This document shows, piece after piece, positions 5,685 through 13,090 of a stretch of DNA of 27,362 bases. The position numbers were made by a program, and so were the translations under genes. Within the stretch, counting starts at the first letter, position 1, and the number at the start of each line of letters is the position of its first letter. The stretch comes from L227-5C sp038209275 (GTDB lineage: Bacteria > Chloroflexota > Chloroflexia > Chloroheliales > Chloroheliaceae): assembly GCA_038209275.1 (NCBI GenBank), contig JBBQXW010000068.1, positions 1-27,362 on the forward strand, read 5' to 3'. The notes beneath the pieces were generated by a model. It made no database searches and was not told the origin of the DNA. It saw only the letters and a list, made by a program, of their open reading frames with translations.

Positions 5685-6836
5685 TTATTCACTCCTCATT
5701 TTTCTTAAGCGTTCCAGGTCGGCTTCCATCATTTTGATGGTGGCATCAATTTCGAGGCTGAGTGCCTGGTCTGCCGGAAGTTTTGCCAGTTCTGCCAGAG
5801 CCTTGAAGCTTTCTAACTGGCGACCATCTACCCGTCGGGCCGGAGGAATTTGCTTGCTTCGACCACGTTTGCGAGGTACTTCGGTGGTTTGTTCCGGCTC
5901 GTTGATAAAGCTCATCTGAATCAGGCCATCGGCAACTGGTTCAGTGCGGCGGGCGGGCGGACGGCGGCGCGGGGTTTCATCCTTGAAGCGTCCGACCAGT
6001 TCTTCAACCTCGCGGGTGGTCAGGCGGCGATTCAGGCGGGTTACTTCCGACTCTAGTTCTGCCATCGCCGCTTCCTGGGTATTCTCCGGCAGAAAACTTA
6101 CCGCTCGTGCAATTGTAAATTTTGAGCGGGCCGCCCCTTGCACCGCTTCCTCAATATTGTTATTATTTTCACTATCGAACGCGCGCGCGTTCCCATTAAA
6201 ACCACTGTGAGACATTGCTCCGCCAATGGACTTCCCTCCATCGTGAGACATTGCTCCGCCAATGGATTTCTCCACTTGTACTACCGCGCTCAAAAGTTCT
6301 TTCGTGCGTGGTGTCAGACGGTGAGCCAGCCGAACACGGTCAGTGACGTACTGCTTTGATTTGCCGATGCGCGCCCCGATTTCACCATGACTCAAATTGC
6401 GTTCGTCCGCCAGCCGTTGAAAAGCCTCGCCTTCGTCAATTGGGTCGAGTGCCTCGCGCTGAATATTTTCGATAATCGCGTCGAACGCCACATCAGGCCG
6501 ATAGTCAATCACCATGACGGGAACGAGTTTCAGACCCAGTTCCCGCGCCGCCAGCAAGCGCCGTTGCCCGGCTACCAGCGTCACATGGCCTTCGGTGGCC
6601 TTCATTGCCAGCAAAGGCTGCAAAATTCCGCGTTCCGAAATACTCTTTTTGAGTTCTTCCAGTCCTTCGCGGTTAATCGTCTGGCGCGGTTGGTCGGGGT
6701 TTGGGTCAACCACATCCGGCGTTAGATAGCGCAAAGTCGCCCGGCGCTGTTCTTCCGCCGCGAACAAATCCTTCCGCGTCCCTATCGGCGGCGTGCTTTC
6801 TGGTCTTTTTACGTTTGCTGTCTTCTCTCTCACCAT
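5685..6836 (-). CDS. parB: ParB/Spo0J-family partition protein
   Basis: 383 residues from the ATG at 6834-6836; a TTG at 6848 would add four residues but has no usable Shine-Dalgarno spacing. The order is typical of ParB: N-terminal CTP-binding domain with DPNPDQPR, GQRRLLAARELG (about 90-101) and ENIQREALDPIDEGEAFQRL (about 123-142), then a helix-turn-helix (LSHGEIGARIGKSKQYVTDRVRLA, about 148-171), a linker and a basic/helical C-terminus. The protein would load at a parS-like centromere and slide as a clamp. An in-frame 36-bp tandem duplication gives KSIGGAMSH twice after the DNA-binding region. No parA is present in this window. It starts 18 bp after the preceding stop and precedes the Rep-like gene, which suggests a replicon-borne ParB. 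Confidence 0.88.
   Translation of the reverse strand: MVREKTANVKRPESTPPIGTRKDLFAAEEQRRATLRYLTPDVVDPNPDQPRQTINREGLEELKKSISERGILQPLLAMKATEGHVTLVAGQRRLLAARELGLKLVPVMVIDYRPDVAFDAIIENIQREALDPIDEGEAFQRLADERNLSHGEIGARIGKSKQYVTDRVRLAHRLTPRTKELLSAVVQVEKSIGGAMSHDGGKSIGGAMSHSGFNGNARAFDSENNNNIEEAVQGAARSKFTIARAVSFLPENTQEAAMAELESEVTRLNRRLTTREVEELVGRFKDETPRRRPPARRTEPVADGLIQMSFINEPEQTTEVPRKRGRSKQIPPARRVDGRQLESFKALAELAKLPADQALSLEIDATIKMMEADLERLRKMRSE
6208..6266. repeat. Tandem 23-bp repeat, 36-bp period, inside parB
   Basis: The 23 bases starting TGAGACATTGCTCCGCCA at 6208 recur exactly at 6244. The unit encodes KSIGGAMSH in the minus frame. It lies between the helix-turn-helix and the C-terminal region, so the protein probably tolerates it as linker. 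Confidence 0.85.
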
Positions 6837-6854
6837 AATTATGTTCAACCGCTT

Positions 6855-7703
6855 CTAAGCAATAATCGAAACTGTATCCAGCACCTTGCGTCCCAAAACC
6901 GGGTCGCCTTCTATTGTCACCGTCTTTTCGGCTTCCTCTTTGCTGATACCTTTGGTGAACAAGCGCCAGGTTGTCTCCTGGTCAAGCGTAACCGTTGCAA
7001 CGGGTGCAAGTTCAACCTCTTGCCACAAACCCCAGCCCGCTACTTGCTTCTTTACTACAAACCATTCGCCCCCGGCATCACCCGTGACCCGCAGTGCTAC
7101 CGTTGTTTGTGGCGCGGTTTCTACTTCTACAAAAGTTTGGGGAAGCGCCCGCATAAAAGTTTCCAGCAAAGGCCGAAACCAGCGCGCCTCTTTCAAGCCC
7201 GGCTTACCTAGTGCGTCCCTGATTTGTTGCTGATGAATCCAGCGTTCGGTATATTCTCGTGCAACGTGCAGCCATTTTGGGTCAGGTTCCGAGCCAGCCC
7301 AGCCTATCGGCCCGCTCGGTGCAAACATATCTAAACCTGAGAAATAGTCGAAGGTCTCCCGCCCGCTAAATTCAAGTAGTTGACATAACATTTGCGGACT
7401 CAGTCTTCGATTGGCCTGCACCCAAATCGCGTTGCGCTGGTTTATCCAGTTCACAAAGCTGGGCCAATCAATTCCCTTATCGCTTATCCCGACTGCCACT
7501 TCTGGCGCATAACCGTCTCTCTCCCGCGAAATCAGCCCCATATCGTCACCCAGCAAATGCACTGCAATATCCTTCACCGACCAGCCCGGACACACGGTTG
7601 ACTTATCCCATTCTGCCGCCGACAATCCACCCAGCAATTCCAGAAGTGCCGTCCGTTCCCCAGGCAATAATTCGGTTACTAATACTGGCTCTAATGGTTT
7701 CAT
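6855..7703 (-). CDS. DinB-fold maleylpyruvate isomerase-like (mycothiol-dependent type) protein
   Basis: 282 residues. The N-terminal half has the hallmark of the maleylpyruvate isomerase N-domain: ELLPGERTALLELLGGLSAAEWDKSTVCPGWSVKDIAVHLLG, with the metal-site His at residue 49 in GWSVKDIAVHL. The last 90 residues (ALRVTGDAGGEWFV...FTKGISKEEAEKTVTIEGD) resemble the SCP2-like C-terminal domain of these proteins. Members catalyse thiol-dependent isomerisation or transfer, but most are uncharacterised. The ATG at 7703 follows AAAGG at moderate distance. It begins 13 bp after the antitoxin-like gene and ends 18 bp before parB, so it is probably co-transcribed cargo with no obvious role in replication. 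Confidence 0.75.
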   Translation of the reverse strand: MKPLEPVLVTELLPGERTALLELLGGLSAAEWDKSTVCPGWSVKDIAVHLLGDDMGLISRERDGYAPEVAVGISDKGIDWPSFVNWINQRNAIWVQANRRLSPQMLCQLLEFSGRETFDYFSGLDMFAPSGPIGWAGSEPDPKWLHVAREYTERWIHQQQIRDALGKPGLKEARWFRPLLETFMRALPQTFVEVETAPQTTVALRVTGDAGGEWFVVKKQVAGWGLWQEVELAPVATVTLDQETTWRLFTKGISKEEAEKTVTIEGDPVLGRKVLDTVSIIA

Positions 7704-7716
7704 CTTTTCGCTGCCT

Positions 7717-8040
7717 TTAATTTCTATCCTCGTTAATCATTTCAGATAGCGACTTTGAACCCGCTGGAAATGAGAATTTGCTAAAATCAGTTTTGCCGAT
7801 TTGAGCTATTTCTTCGGGCGTAAAAATTGCAGCTAGGCTTGCTTCGACTTCTTCTGCGGTAGGCTGATATGCGCCGGGTATTTTTAGTCGGCGATTTGGC
7901 TGATTATTTGTTTGAGTTTGAACAGTCGGTGCAGGATTTTTAGCACGTAATTGTCTGGTAATTTGCTCCTGTACCGTCAATAATTCATCGAACGATAAAT
8001 TTTCGACCTGCTTTAATATTATTCCTAAGTCCAAACTCAT
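7717..8040 (-). CDS. Small antitoxin-like protein
   Basis: 107 residues; GGAGG stands 8 bases before the ATG. The N-terminus (LGIILKQVENLSFDELLTVQEQITRQL) is a helical segment like those of small antitoxin-type proteins in cyanobacteria and Chloroflexota. The C-terminus ends ...AGSKSLSEMINEDRN, close to the SLSEMIxEDRE tail of VapB/Phd-like antitoxins. A middle part (RRLKIPGAYQPTAEEVEASLAAIFTPEEIAQI) is less familiar. No PIN or other toxin gene follows; the next gene encodes a DinB-fold protein. It is therefore an orphan antitoxin or an unrelated small regulator. Its Shine-Dalgarno lies directly next to an inserted 31-bp repeat. The assignment rests on the tail motif only. Confidence 0.5.
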   Translation of the reverse strand: MSLDLGIILKQVENLSFDELLTVQEQITRQLRAKNPAPTVQTQTNNQPNRRLKIPGAYQPTAEEVEASLAAIFTPEEIAQIGKTDFSKFSFPAGSKSLSEMINEDRN

Positions 8041-8062
8041 AACCTAAACCTCCGTGCTTTCT

Positions 8063-8093
8063 CTCCGTGTCTCCGTGTCTCCGTGGTGAATTT
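8063..8093. repeat. 31-bp CTCCGTG repeat upstream of the antitoxin-like gene
   Basis: Exact 31-bp match to 4482-4512. It fills the gap between the AAA+ gene stop (8096) and the Shine-Dalgarno (8049-8053) of the next gene. Confidence 0.9.
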
Positions 8094-8095
8094 AT

Positions 8096-9073
8096 TTACA
8101 GCGCCCGCAAAGCCCGCCGCGCCGCTTCCTGTACCGTGCTGCTGCTGATGAGCTTCTCGTCGTTCTCACAGCCAAGCCGTAGCGCCCACCAGCCAACCGC
8201 ACAGGCGCTTCGTGGCAAGCCTTGCGATAGTTCTGCCAACAGCGCAATCGCATCTTCCTCAAAAATCGGGGTTTCACGCCCGGCTATTCGCACTCGGTGC
8301 TTGATTAAGCGCACCATTTCGACAATACTCATTGGCTCGACATTTAGCCCGGTCACAATGCGATTGCGGAAATTCGGGCGCTTGTCCACTTTATTCTTGA
8401 GTTCGGTCTGCCCGAACAGAATAATCTGCAACAACTTGTCGCGCCCGTCCTCGTAATTGAGCAGCACCCGCAAAAGTTCCATCGTATGTCGGTCTAGCTT
8501 TTGGGCCTCGTCAATAATCAGCACCACCGTGCGGTCACGGAGTGTCGCCTGTTCATAAATAAAACCTTTGAAGTAGCTTTTTAATACTTCAAGCTGGCGG
8601 GCCGGAACATCTACCCGAAATTCGTGCATAATATTGCGGAGCAAAGCACTTGGCGCAACGCCGGGGTCGTCAATATAGGCAATCAGATATTCGTCGTTGC
8701 CCTCGAAGCGACTGGTCAATAACCGGGCCAGCGTACTCTTGCCGCTGCCGACCTGACCATACACCACGCCCAAACCCATACTATCTACCACCGTCGCAAT
8801 GCAGCTACTCAAAATATTGCGGTAACTTTCGGAGAGATAGACAAAGCGCTGGTCAGTCCCGGTTACGCTAAAGGGTGGCTCGATTAAATTGTAGTAGCTC
8901 AAAAAGGCTTCTTTGGATAGAATATTCATCGAGCGAATATCGGCTACCATATCTTCCAGCGTTGGCACAAGCTCTGACAGCCTATCCTCCTCCAGAGTTT
9001 TTGCTGATAAGTCTTCTTCCTCATCCTCGGAGCCGTTTAGCTCTGCGCCACTTATAGTTTTTAGCCGGGCCAT
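8096..9073 (-). CDS. ExeA/TniB-type AAA+ ATPase
   Basis: 325 residues; AAGGA lies 7 bases before the ATG. An acidic N-terminus (GSEDEEEDLSAKTLEED) precedes the family start FLSYYNLIEPPFSVTGTDQRFVYLSESYR (about 57-85), as in ExeA/MshM-type ATPases. Walker A is GQVGSGKST (106-114), Walker B VVLIIDEAQKLD (183-194), sensor 1 LLQIILFGQTEL (214-225), and the arginine region PNFRNRIV (233-240). Known relatives work in secretion-pilus assembly, transposition (TniB) and plasmid or phage DNA handling. No secretion genes are near; it is first in a series ending with ParB and a Rep-like protein, so a DNA-associated role such as helicase loading is plausible but inferred. Confidence 0.8.
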   Translation of the reverse strand: MARLKTISGAELNGSEDEEEDLSAKTLEEDRLSELVPTLEDMVADIRSMNILSKEAFLSYYNLIEPPFSVTGTDQRFVYLSESYRNILSSCIATVVDSMGLGVVYGQVGSGKSTLARLLTSRFEGNDEYLIAYIDDPGVAPSALLRNIMHEFRVDVPARQLEVLKSYFKGFIYEQATLRDRTVVLIIDEAQKLDRHTMELLRVLLNYEDGRDKLLQIILFGQTELKNKVDKRPNFRNRIVTGLNVEPMSIVEMVRLIKHRVRIAGRETPIFEEDAIALLAELSQGLPRSACAVGWWALRLGCENDEKLISSSTVQEAARRALRAL

Positions 9074-9187
9074 GTACTTTTCCTTATGTATTTAGCCGTC
9101 AATTATTCAAGGGTTGAACATACCTTTTTACAAAAAACAAGAAGAAATTGTCTTGCCTGTGCTATCGCATTACAACTACTCAGCTTC

Positions 9188-9300
9188 TCACGATGTCACC
9201 CTGACGCAGGAAGGGTCTCGGTCTACCCAAAGCAACTAACTTGGGCAACTAGAGATGTTTCGTACCTCACACCCCTAAAGGGGCGTGACGGTGGTGAGTA
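9188..9300. repeat. Remnant of a dispersed CACCCTGA...GAAGGGTCTC repeat
   Basis: The sequence TGTCACCCTGACGCAGGAAG...AGAGATGTTTCGTACCTCA matches the layout of a repeat common in environmental bacteria. Imperfect inverted ends (CTCACGATGTCACCC and GGGGCGTGACGGTGGTGAG) bound it. It would lie in the leader of the AAA+ gene and creates only a spurious frame. Confidence 0.5.
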
Positions 9301-9349
9301 GTTACACTTTTAATCAGGAACGGAACTTTTAGCATGTTGCGAGTCGCGT

Positions 9350-9380
9350 ACATGTCAGATTTTCCAGAAATCTGACATGT
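9350..9380. promoter_or_regulatory. Operator-like inverted repeat overlapping the start of the replicon operon
   Basis: Perfect 13-bp arms ACATGTCAGATTT (9350-9362) and AAATCTGACATGT (9368-9380) with a 5-bp centre. It covers about +1 to +27 of the transcript predicted from the minus-strand promoter at 9383-9412, and a further related half-site (CATGTGTCA) sits in that promoter's spacer. This fits an autoregulatory operator or a parS-like site. Confidence 0.55.
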
Positions 9381-9382
9381 GT

Positions 9383-9412
9383 ATTATAACCTCATGTGTC
9401 AAGTCCATGCAA
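9383..9412 (-). promoter_or_regulatory. Promoter of the AAA+/parB/rep series
   Basis: On the minus strand TTGCAT (9412-9407), an 18-bp spacer and TATAAT (9388-9383). The expected start is near 9376, giving a leader of about 300 nt before the AAA+ ATG at 9073. Confidence 0.55.
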
Positions 9413-9483
9413 GAGGCATTTTGAAGTACGATTCAGTTGATTTGTCGGGATTTCCGTTTGGAAGGGATGAAATTTGGAAAAAC

Positions 9484-9527
9484 AAAAGCCTTTGTAAATT
9501 TTTCTAGAAAAACTTACAAAGGCTTTT
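9484..9527. terminator. Bidirectional terminator after the UbiA-family gene
   Basis: AAAAGCCTTTGTAA (9484-9497) pairs perfectly with TTACAAAGGCTTTT (9514-9527), with A/T runs on both sides. It is 7 bp beyond the UbiA-family stop on the minus strand. Confidence 0.85.
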
Positions 9528-9533
9528 TTATTG

Positions 9534-10457
9534 CTACAGAATTATGATAGAGCTTGCCAGTAAGCAGCAAAACCAGTAGGGATACAGCATGTAAGTGATA
9601 TGGTCGGTTTTGATGCTTCTGAGAAACAAAACGCGGACGGCAATGACCAGGCTAAGTACAGTGAGAATTGTTTCACAGACCAGCACTTGCCAACCAGTTC
9701 CAGCGGGTTCCATTAGGAAAAAATGAACCGCTATCGGCGTTACGGCAAAGCCAATGCCTAGATAAAGACGGCTGGCAACTTCGCCAAAGACCAGTGGAAC
9801 AGTGCGTCGGTTGACTGCTTTGTCACCGATAATATCACGATGGTCTTGCAGGTGAATTAAGGCAAAGACGGCTACTGAAGCCAGGATAATCCAATTCCAG
9901 ACCAGCGGCGTAATCGGACGCACCAGCTGCCAGGCCGGAGCTAACATCGCCAGGGTGCCTAGCCCCATCGCCAGACTTTTGAAGAACCAGTGCTGCGCCC
10001 AACCCAACAAATTGTGCGAAACAATGACGAATTGCCATAACAGAGTCCACTCGATTACCCCAAGTTCCCATCCCACTATATCGAACAACAAGAGACTGAT
10101 TATAAGCCTTACTTTAAACCCCGTAATAGAAGTTTCTCCCGTAACTAACGGACGGTCTGGCTTATTGAGGCGGTCTTCCTCAACACCGACCAACTGGTTT
10201 GCCAGACAAAAAGTGTAGATATAGAAACTGAAGTAAACAAAGCTTTTCACTAGCACCGCAGGTAGTTTTTCCAGCTCAAAATCAGAGCCGAAATGCCAGG
10301 CGGACACCGCAAACAACATGCCTGGAAAAATCGAAGCTGGTACATCGTAGCGGACTACCCGCCAAAAAAGATAAATCTCGCGGAAGACTGCGACGCAACA
10401 TAGCTTTAAAAGCCTTAGAGCAAACAGTTCTGGTTCAGGCACTATACGTGCTTTCAT
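9534..10457 (-). CDS. UbiA-family prenyltransferase-like membrane protein
   Basis: 307 residues; GGGAGG lies 8 bases before the ATG. An integral membrane protein with about eight hydrophobic segments. First prenyl-diphosphate/Mg motif: NQLVGVEEDRLNKPDRPLVTG (residues 87-107; acidic residues at 93-95 and Asp101). Second: QDHRDIIGDKAVNRRTVPLVFG (204-225; Asp205, Asp208, Asp212). The family attaches isoprenoid chains to aromatic or other acceptors in quinone, chlorophyll, haem or meroterpenoid pathways. The NQ...EED.NKPDRP form differs from the NDxxDxxxD of UbiA/MenA and resembles fungal-like or secondary-metabolism members. No quinone or terpene genes are adjacent, so the substrate is unknown. 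It stands alone with its own terminator. Confidence 0.82.
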   Translation of the reverse strand: MKARIVPEPELFALRLLKLCCVAVFREIYLFWRVVRYDVPASIFPGMLFAVSAWHFGSDFELEKLPAVLVKSFVYFSFYIYTFCLANQLVGVEEDRLNKPDRPLVTGETSITGFKVRLIISLLLFDIVGWELGVIEWTLLWQFVIVSHNLLGWAQHWFFKSLAMGLGTLAMLAPAWQLVRPITPLVWNWIILASVAVFALIHLQDHRDIIGDKAVNRRTVPLVFGEVASRLYLGIGFAVTPIAVHFFLMEPAGTGWQVLVCETILTVLSLVIAVRVLFLRSIKTDHITYMLYPYWFCCLLASSIIIL

Positions 10458-11243
10458 GACTGGAACCTCCCAATAACTTGATCAAAACGAACTAAGACAA
10501 TACATAAAAGTTGGATTAGCAGTTTTGGCTGAAGTTGAACGGAGAGTTGGAATAACCAAATTTGTTCGACCCGGAAACAAAGCACAGCAAAAATAGACTC
10601 AACCAGGGCAAAAGCCAGGCAAGCTTCACCAGGCAACTTAATTTAGTCAGCTAGATTGTTAGAGCATATCTAACTGAAGGCCAATCATAAAGATTGTCTC
10701 TATCACCTTACCAAGAAATTGTTTCATAACCGATAAGGATGAACTTAATTAGGTTTATTAAACCAAGTTCCTACCGATCATGAGGCAACTTGTCAGACAA
10801 GGTAATTTACTTTTGCATCAGGCCAGAAAAGAACTATTTTTGATTTCGTTTCTCAGGCTGAAAGAACCCTGTGACCCACTACCCAGGCCGACCATCTATT
10901 TTTTGAGGAGCTAAATTATGGATTATAGTAAGATTGGTTGAACAAAGCTGAGACTGAATAAAGAAGTGTAGTGAATGTGTACGAATGGTCTACCTTTTTT
11001 TGAACTTACTGGTTTATTTACTTACATACTATTATCCCTATCATAATGATATTATAAAAACTCGGCTTAAGCAAATAGAAATCTCTTTATACTCAAGGCA
11101 GTGGCAAAGTCGAAAAATCCATTGGCAGCGCAATGTCATAAGAATTACCTGTTCTGCAATTGCCTGTTTTACTCTTGTTATAGCATCCTGATACTCAAGT
11201 TGCTTAAAGTAGAACCACTCAATTTTATTAGTCAAAGCAGCTA
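10458..11243. other. Gene-free AT-rich gap between the UbiA-family and chemoreceptor genes
   Basis: About 790 bp with no convincing gene. Frames at 10454-10636 (TTG start, 60 codons), 10985-11191 and 11041-11235 lack a Shine-Dalgarno and recognisable sequence. A seven-codon frame at 10918-10941 has a good GAGGAG site but ends at once, and may be the stub of a decayed gene. The UbiA-family promoter must lie here, but I see no clear -35/-10 pair. Confidence 0.5.
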
Positions 11244-11283
11244 AAAAGAAGCCCTTAACCTATATAAGTTAAGGACTTCTTTT
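11244..11283. terminator. Terminator after the chemoreceptor gene
   Basis: AAAAGAAGCCCTTAAC (11244-11259) pairs with GTTAAGGACTTCTTTT (11268-11283) with one mismatch and an 8-nt loop. On the minus strand it ends in CTTCTTTTT, 36 bp past the stop. Confidence 0.8.
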
Positions 11284-11319
11284 CAGCTAGTAGAAACTGA
11301 GTACTTTAGTACCTAATTT

Positions 11320-12990
11320 TTAGGTAGTGCTTTGCAAGCTCAGACCTTGATTGCGGCTCAGGATGCTATCTAATTGGTCTGCCAGTCGGTCAACCTGGTT
11401 GACAGTTGAATACAATTGGCTTATGGCGCTGGCGGATTGTTGGGCTACTGTACCAACACTATCCATAGTTGTAATAAGCTGTTGGCTGGCACTCTCCTGT
11501 TGCTGCGTAGCATATTTTATTTCTTCCGAAAGGGTCGCAACTTTTTGCATAATTGTCACAATCTCTTTAGCGTGTCGGGCGGTTTCCTCCACGACCTGCT
11601 TTAGCTCCCCAATCACCTGTCCGGCCTGATAGCTGCGCTCGACTGCCCCAAAGGTCTTTTTACGGGTTTCTTCGCTGGATAATACCGCCGTAGCGACTGC
11701 GCCCTGCAAATCATTAATCAAATTAGTAACTTCGCTGGTGGCTTCCAGCGAACGGTCAGCCAGACTTTTGACTTCGGTGGCTATCACACTAAAACGCTGG
11801 TGCGTATGTTCTGAGCCAGCACTTTCGATAGCGGCGTTGAGCGCCAGCAAATGCGTTTCGTCGCTGATTTCCTTAATCAAAGTGATAATCAATCTAATCT
11901 GCTTGGAGCTTACGCTGAGTTTCATCAGCCTTTCGGCCAGCTCACCAATACCATCGCGTACTTCTTCTATTGCCCCAATTGAGCTTTCAAGAGCAGCTTG
12001 ACCCCGCTGGGCCGTGTTGGTGGCTCTCTCGCTGGTTTCCCTTACTTCTTCCGCTCTTTCCAGTCCACTACTTGCCGCCTGTGCTACCTGGCTGGTATTA
12101 GTGGCGATTTGGCGGGCTGTGCCAGCCAGTTCATTCAGGCTATGCGCCGCCTGAGTTACGGCAGCGGCTTGCTCGTGTGCGCCACTGGCCTGCTGGTTGC
12201 TGGTGGTGTTCAATTCTGTCACCAGCTTGCTTAACGAACCGCTTACCTGGCTTCCAAAGCGGCTGTTCTCAGTTAATGCCTGACTTGCCTCGGATAGCTG
12301 GTAAGCACGCTGCTCAGTTTTATCGAGGGCTTTGTACAGGCTTTGAACCAGCACTATGGCCGCCCCTACTATAATACCCATTTCGGTCAGTAAAATAAAA
12401 GCCTGAATAAAATATTGGTCTTCCAGATTAATTACTGGCGTGTACAATTTGAAGAGTTTTTCGGCCAAAATAGTGCTGGTGGCAGCAATAGCGTAAATAA
12501 TAGATATGGCAATTATTTCTTTGATTAATAGCCCAACTAATGCTGCCAGCAAAGCACACCAAACATAAGCCAGCACTACAGTGTTGAGAGAGCCAGTCAG
12601 TAACTGAACGCCTAATATAACAACCAATCCAGCAAAAAGCAGTAAATAGGAACAGAACCTGAGATTGCGCTCACTTTGGGCATTGACACTAAAAAAGACG
12701 ATGATTGCTGCTAAGAGCCACAATCCAAGCGGGAACAGCATTAGCCACCAGACCTGACTCACTACCAGGCCCAGTACTATCATCAATGCGGACCCGACAA
12801 GAATACTTAAACCACCGATAAGAGTAGTACTACGGAGTATTGAGTAGCAGCGCGCCTTAAATTCCTGGCTCTGACGAAAATTCTGGTAAGAGTGTTCAGT
12901 AGTTGATGCAGTCGGCCTGACGGTCTTCTGGTCTACTGGAGGTTGATTTTGTTCAGTCTGTGACGTTGTGGTAGGATTTTGCTTTGACAT
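11320..12990 (-). CDS. Methyl-accepting chemotaxis protein with integral-membrane N-terminus
   Basis: 556 residues; AAGGGA lies upstream of the ATG. Residues 1-50 are hydrophilic and Gln/Thr-rich. Residues about 53-218 hold roughly six membrane segments with short loops, so there is no large periplasmic sensor; input is probably within or at the membrane. A HAMP-like or coiled-coil link starts near 220. The signalling domain runs about 240-556, with the hairpin tip EISDETHLLALNAAIESAGSEH (374-395) and RFSVIATEVKSLADRS (399-414), the contact region for CheA and CheW. The usual EAARAGE is replaced by ESAGSEHTHQ. No che genes are in the window. It has its own promoter and terminator. Confidence 0.9.
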   Translation of the reverse strand: MSKQNPTTTSQTEQNQPPVDQKTVRPTASTTEHSYQNFRQSQEFKARCYSILRSTTLIGGLSILVGSALMIVLGLVVSQVWWLMLFPLGLWLLAAIIVFFSVNAQSERNLRFCSYLLLFAGLVVILGVQLLTGSLNTVVLAYVWCALLAALVGLLIKEIIAISIIYAIAATSTILAEKLFKLYTPVINLEDQYFIQAFILLTEMGIIVGAAIVLVQSLYKALDKTEQRAYQLSEASQALTENSRFGSQVSGSLSKLVTELNTTSNQQASGAHEQAAAVTQAAHSLNELAGTARQIATNTSQVAQAASSGLERAEEVRETSERATNTAQRGQAALESSIGAIEEVRDGIGELAERLMKLSVSSKQIRLIITLIKEISDETHLLALNAAIESAGSEHTHQRFSVIATEVKSLADRSLEATSEVTNLINDLQGAVATAVLSSEETRKKTFGAVERSYQAGQVIGELKQVVEETARHAKEIVTIMQKVATLSEEIKYATQQQESASQQLITTMDSVGTVAQQSASAISQLYSTVNQVDRLADQLDSILSRNQGLSLQSTT

Positions 12991-13045
12991 GTATATCCCT
13001 TTTTAATGCGTATTAATCCACTTTGTTTAATCTTGCGACCTTATA

Positions 13046-13074
13046 ATTATAGTCATAAGCTTACAATTATGCAA
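13046..13074 (-). promoter_or_regulatory. Promoter of the chemoreceptor gene
   Basis: On the minus strand TTGCAT (13074-13069), a 17-bp spacer and TATAAT (13051-13046). The predicted start near 13039 gives a leader of about 50 nt before the ATG at 12990. Confidence 0.6.
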
Positions 13075-13090
13075 TCATAATTTTGAAAAT

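Noticed and set aside
9086..9301. 71-codon plus frame
   Set aside because: Second half is encoded by a dispersed repeat remnant; no ribosome site.
10454..10636. 60-codon hydrophobic frame overlapping the UbiA-family start by ATGA
   Set aside because: TTG start, no Shine-Dalgarno, no recognisable sequence; the UbiA-family gene has its own strong ribosome site.
10985..11235. Overlapping short frames on both strands in the AT-rich gap
   Set aside because: No ribosome sites, composition typical of AT-rich non-coding DNA; a decayed insertion-sequence fragment was considered but no transposase motif is visible.
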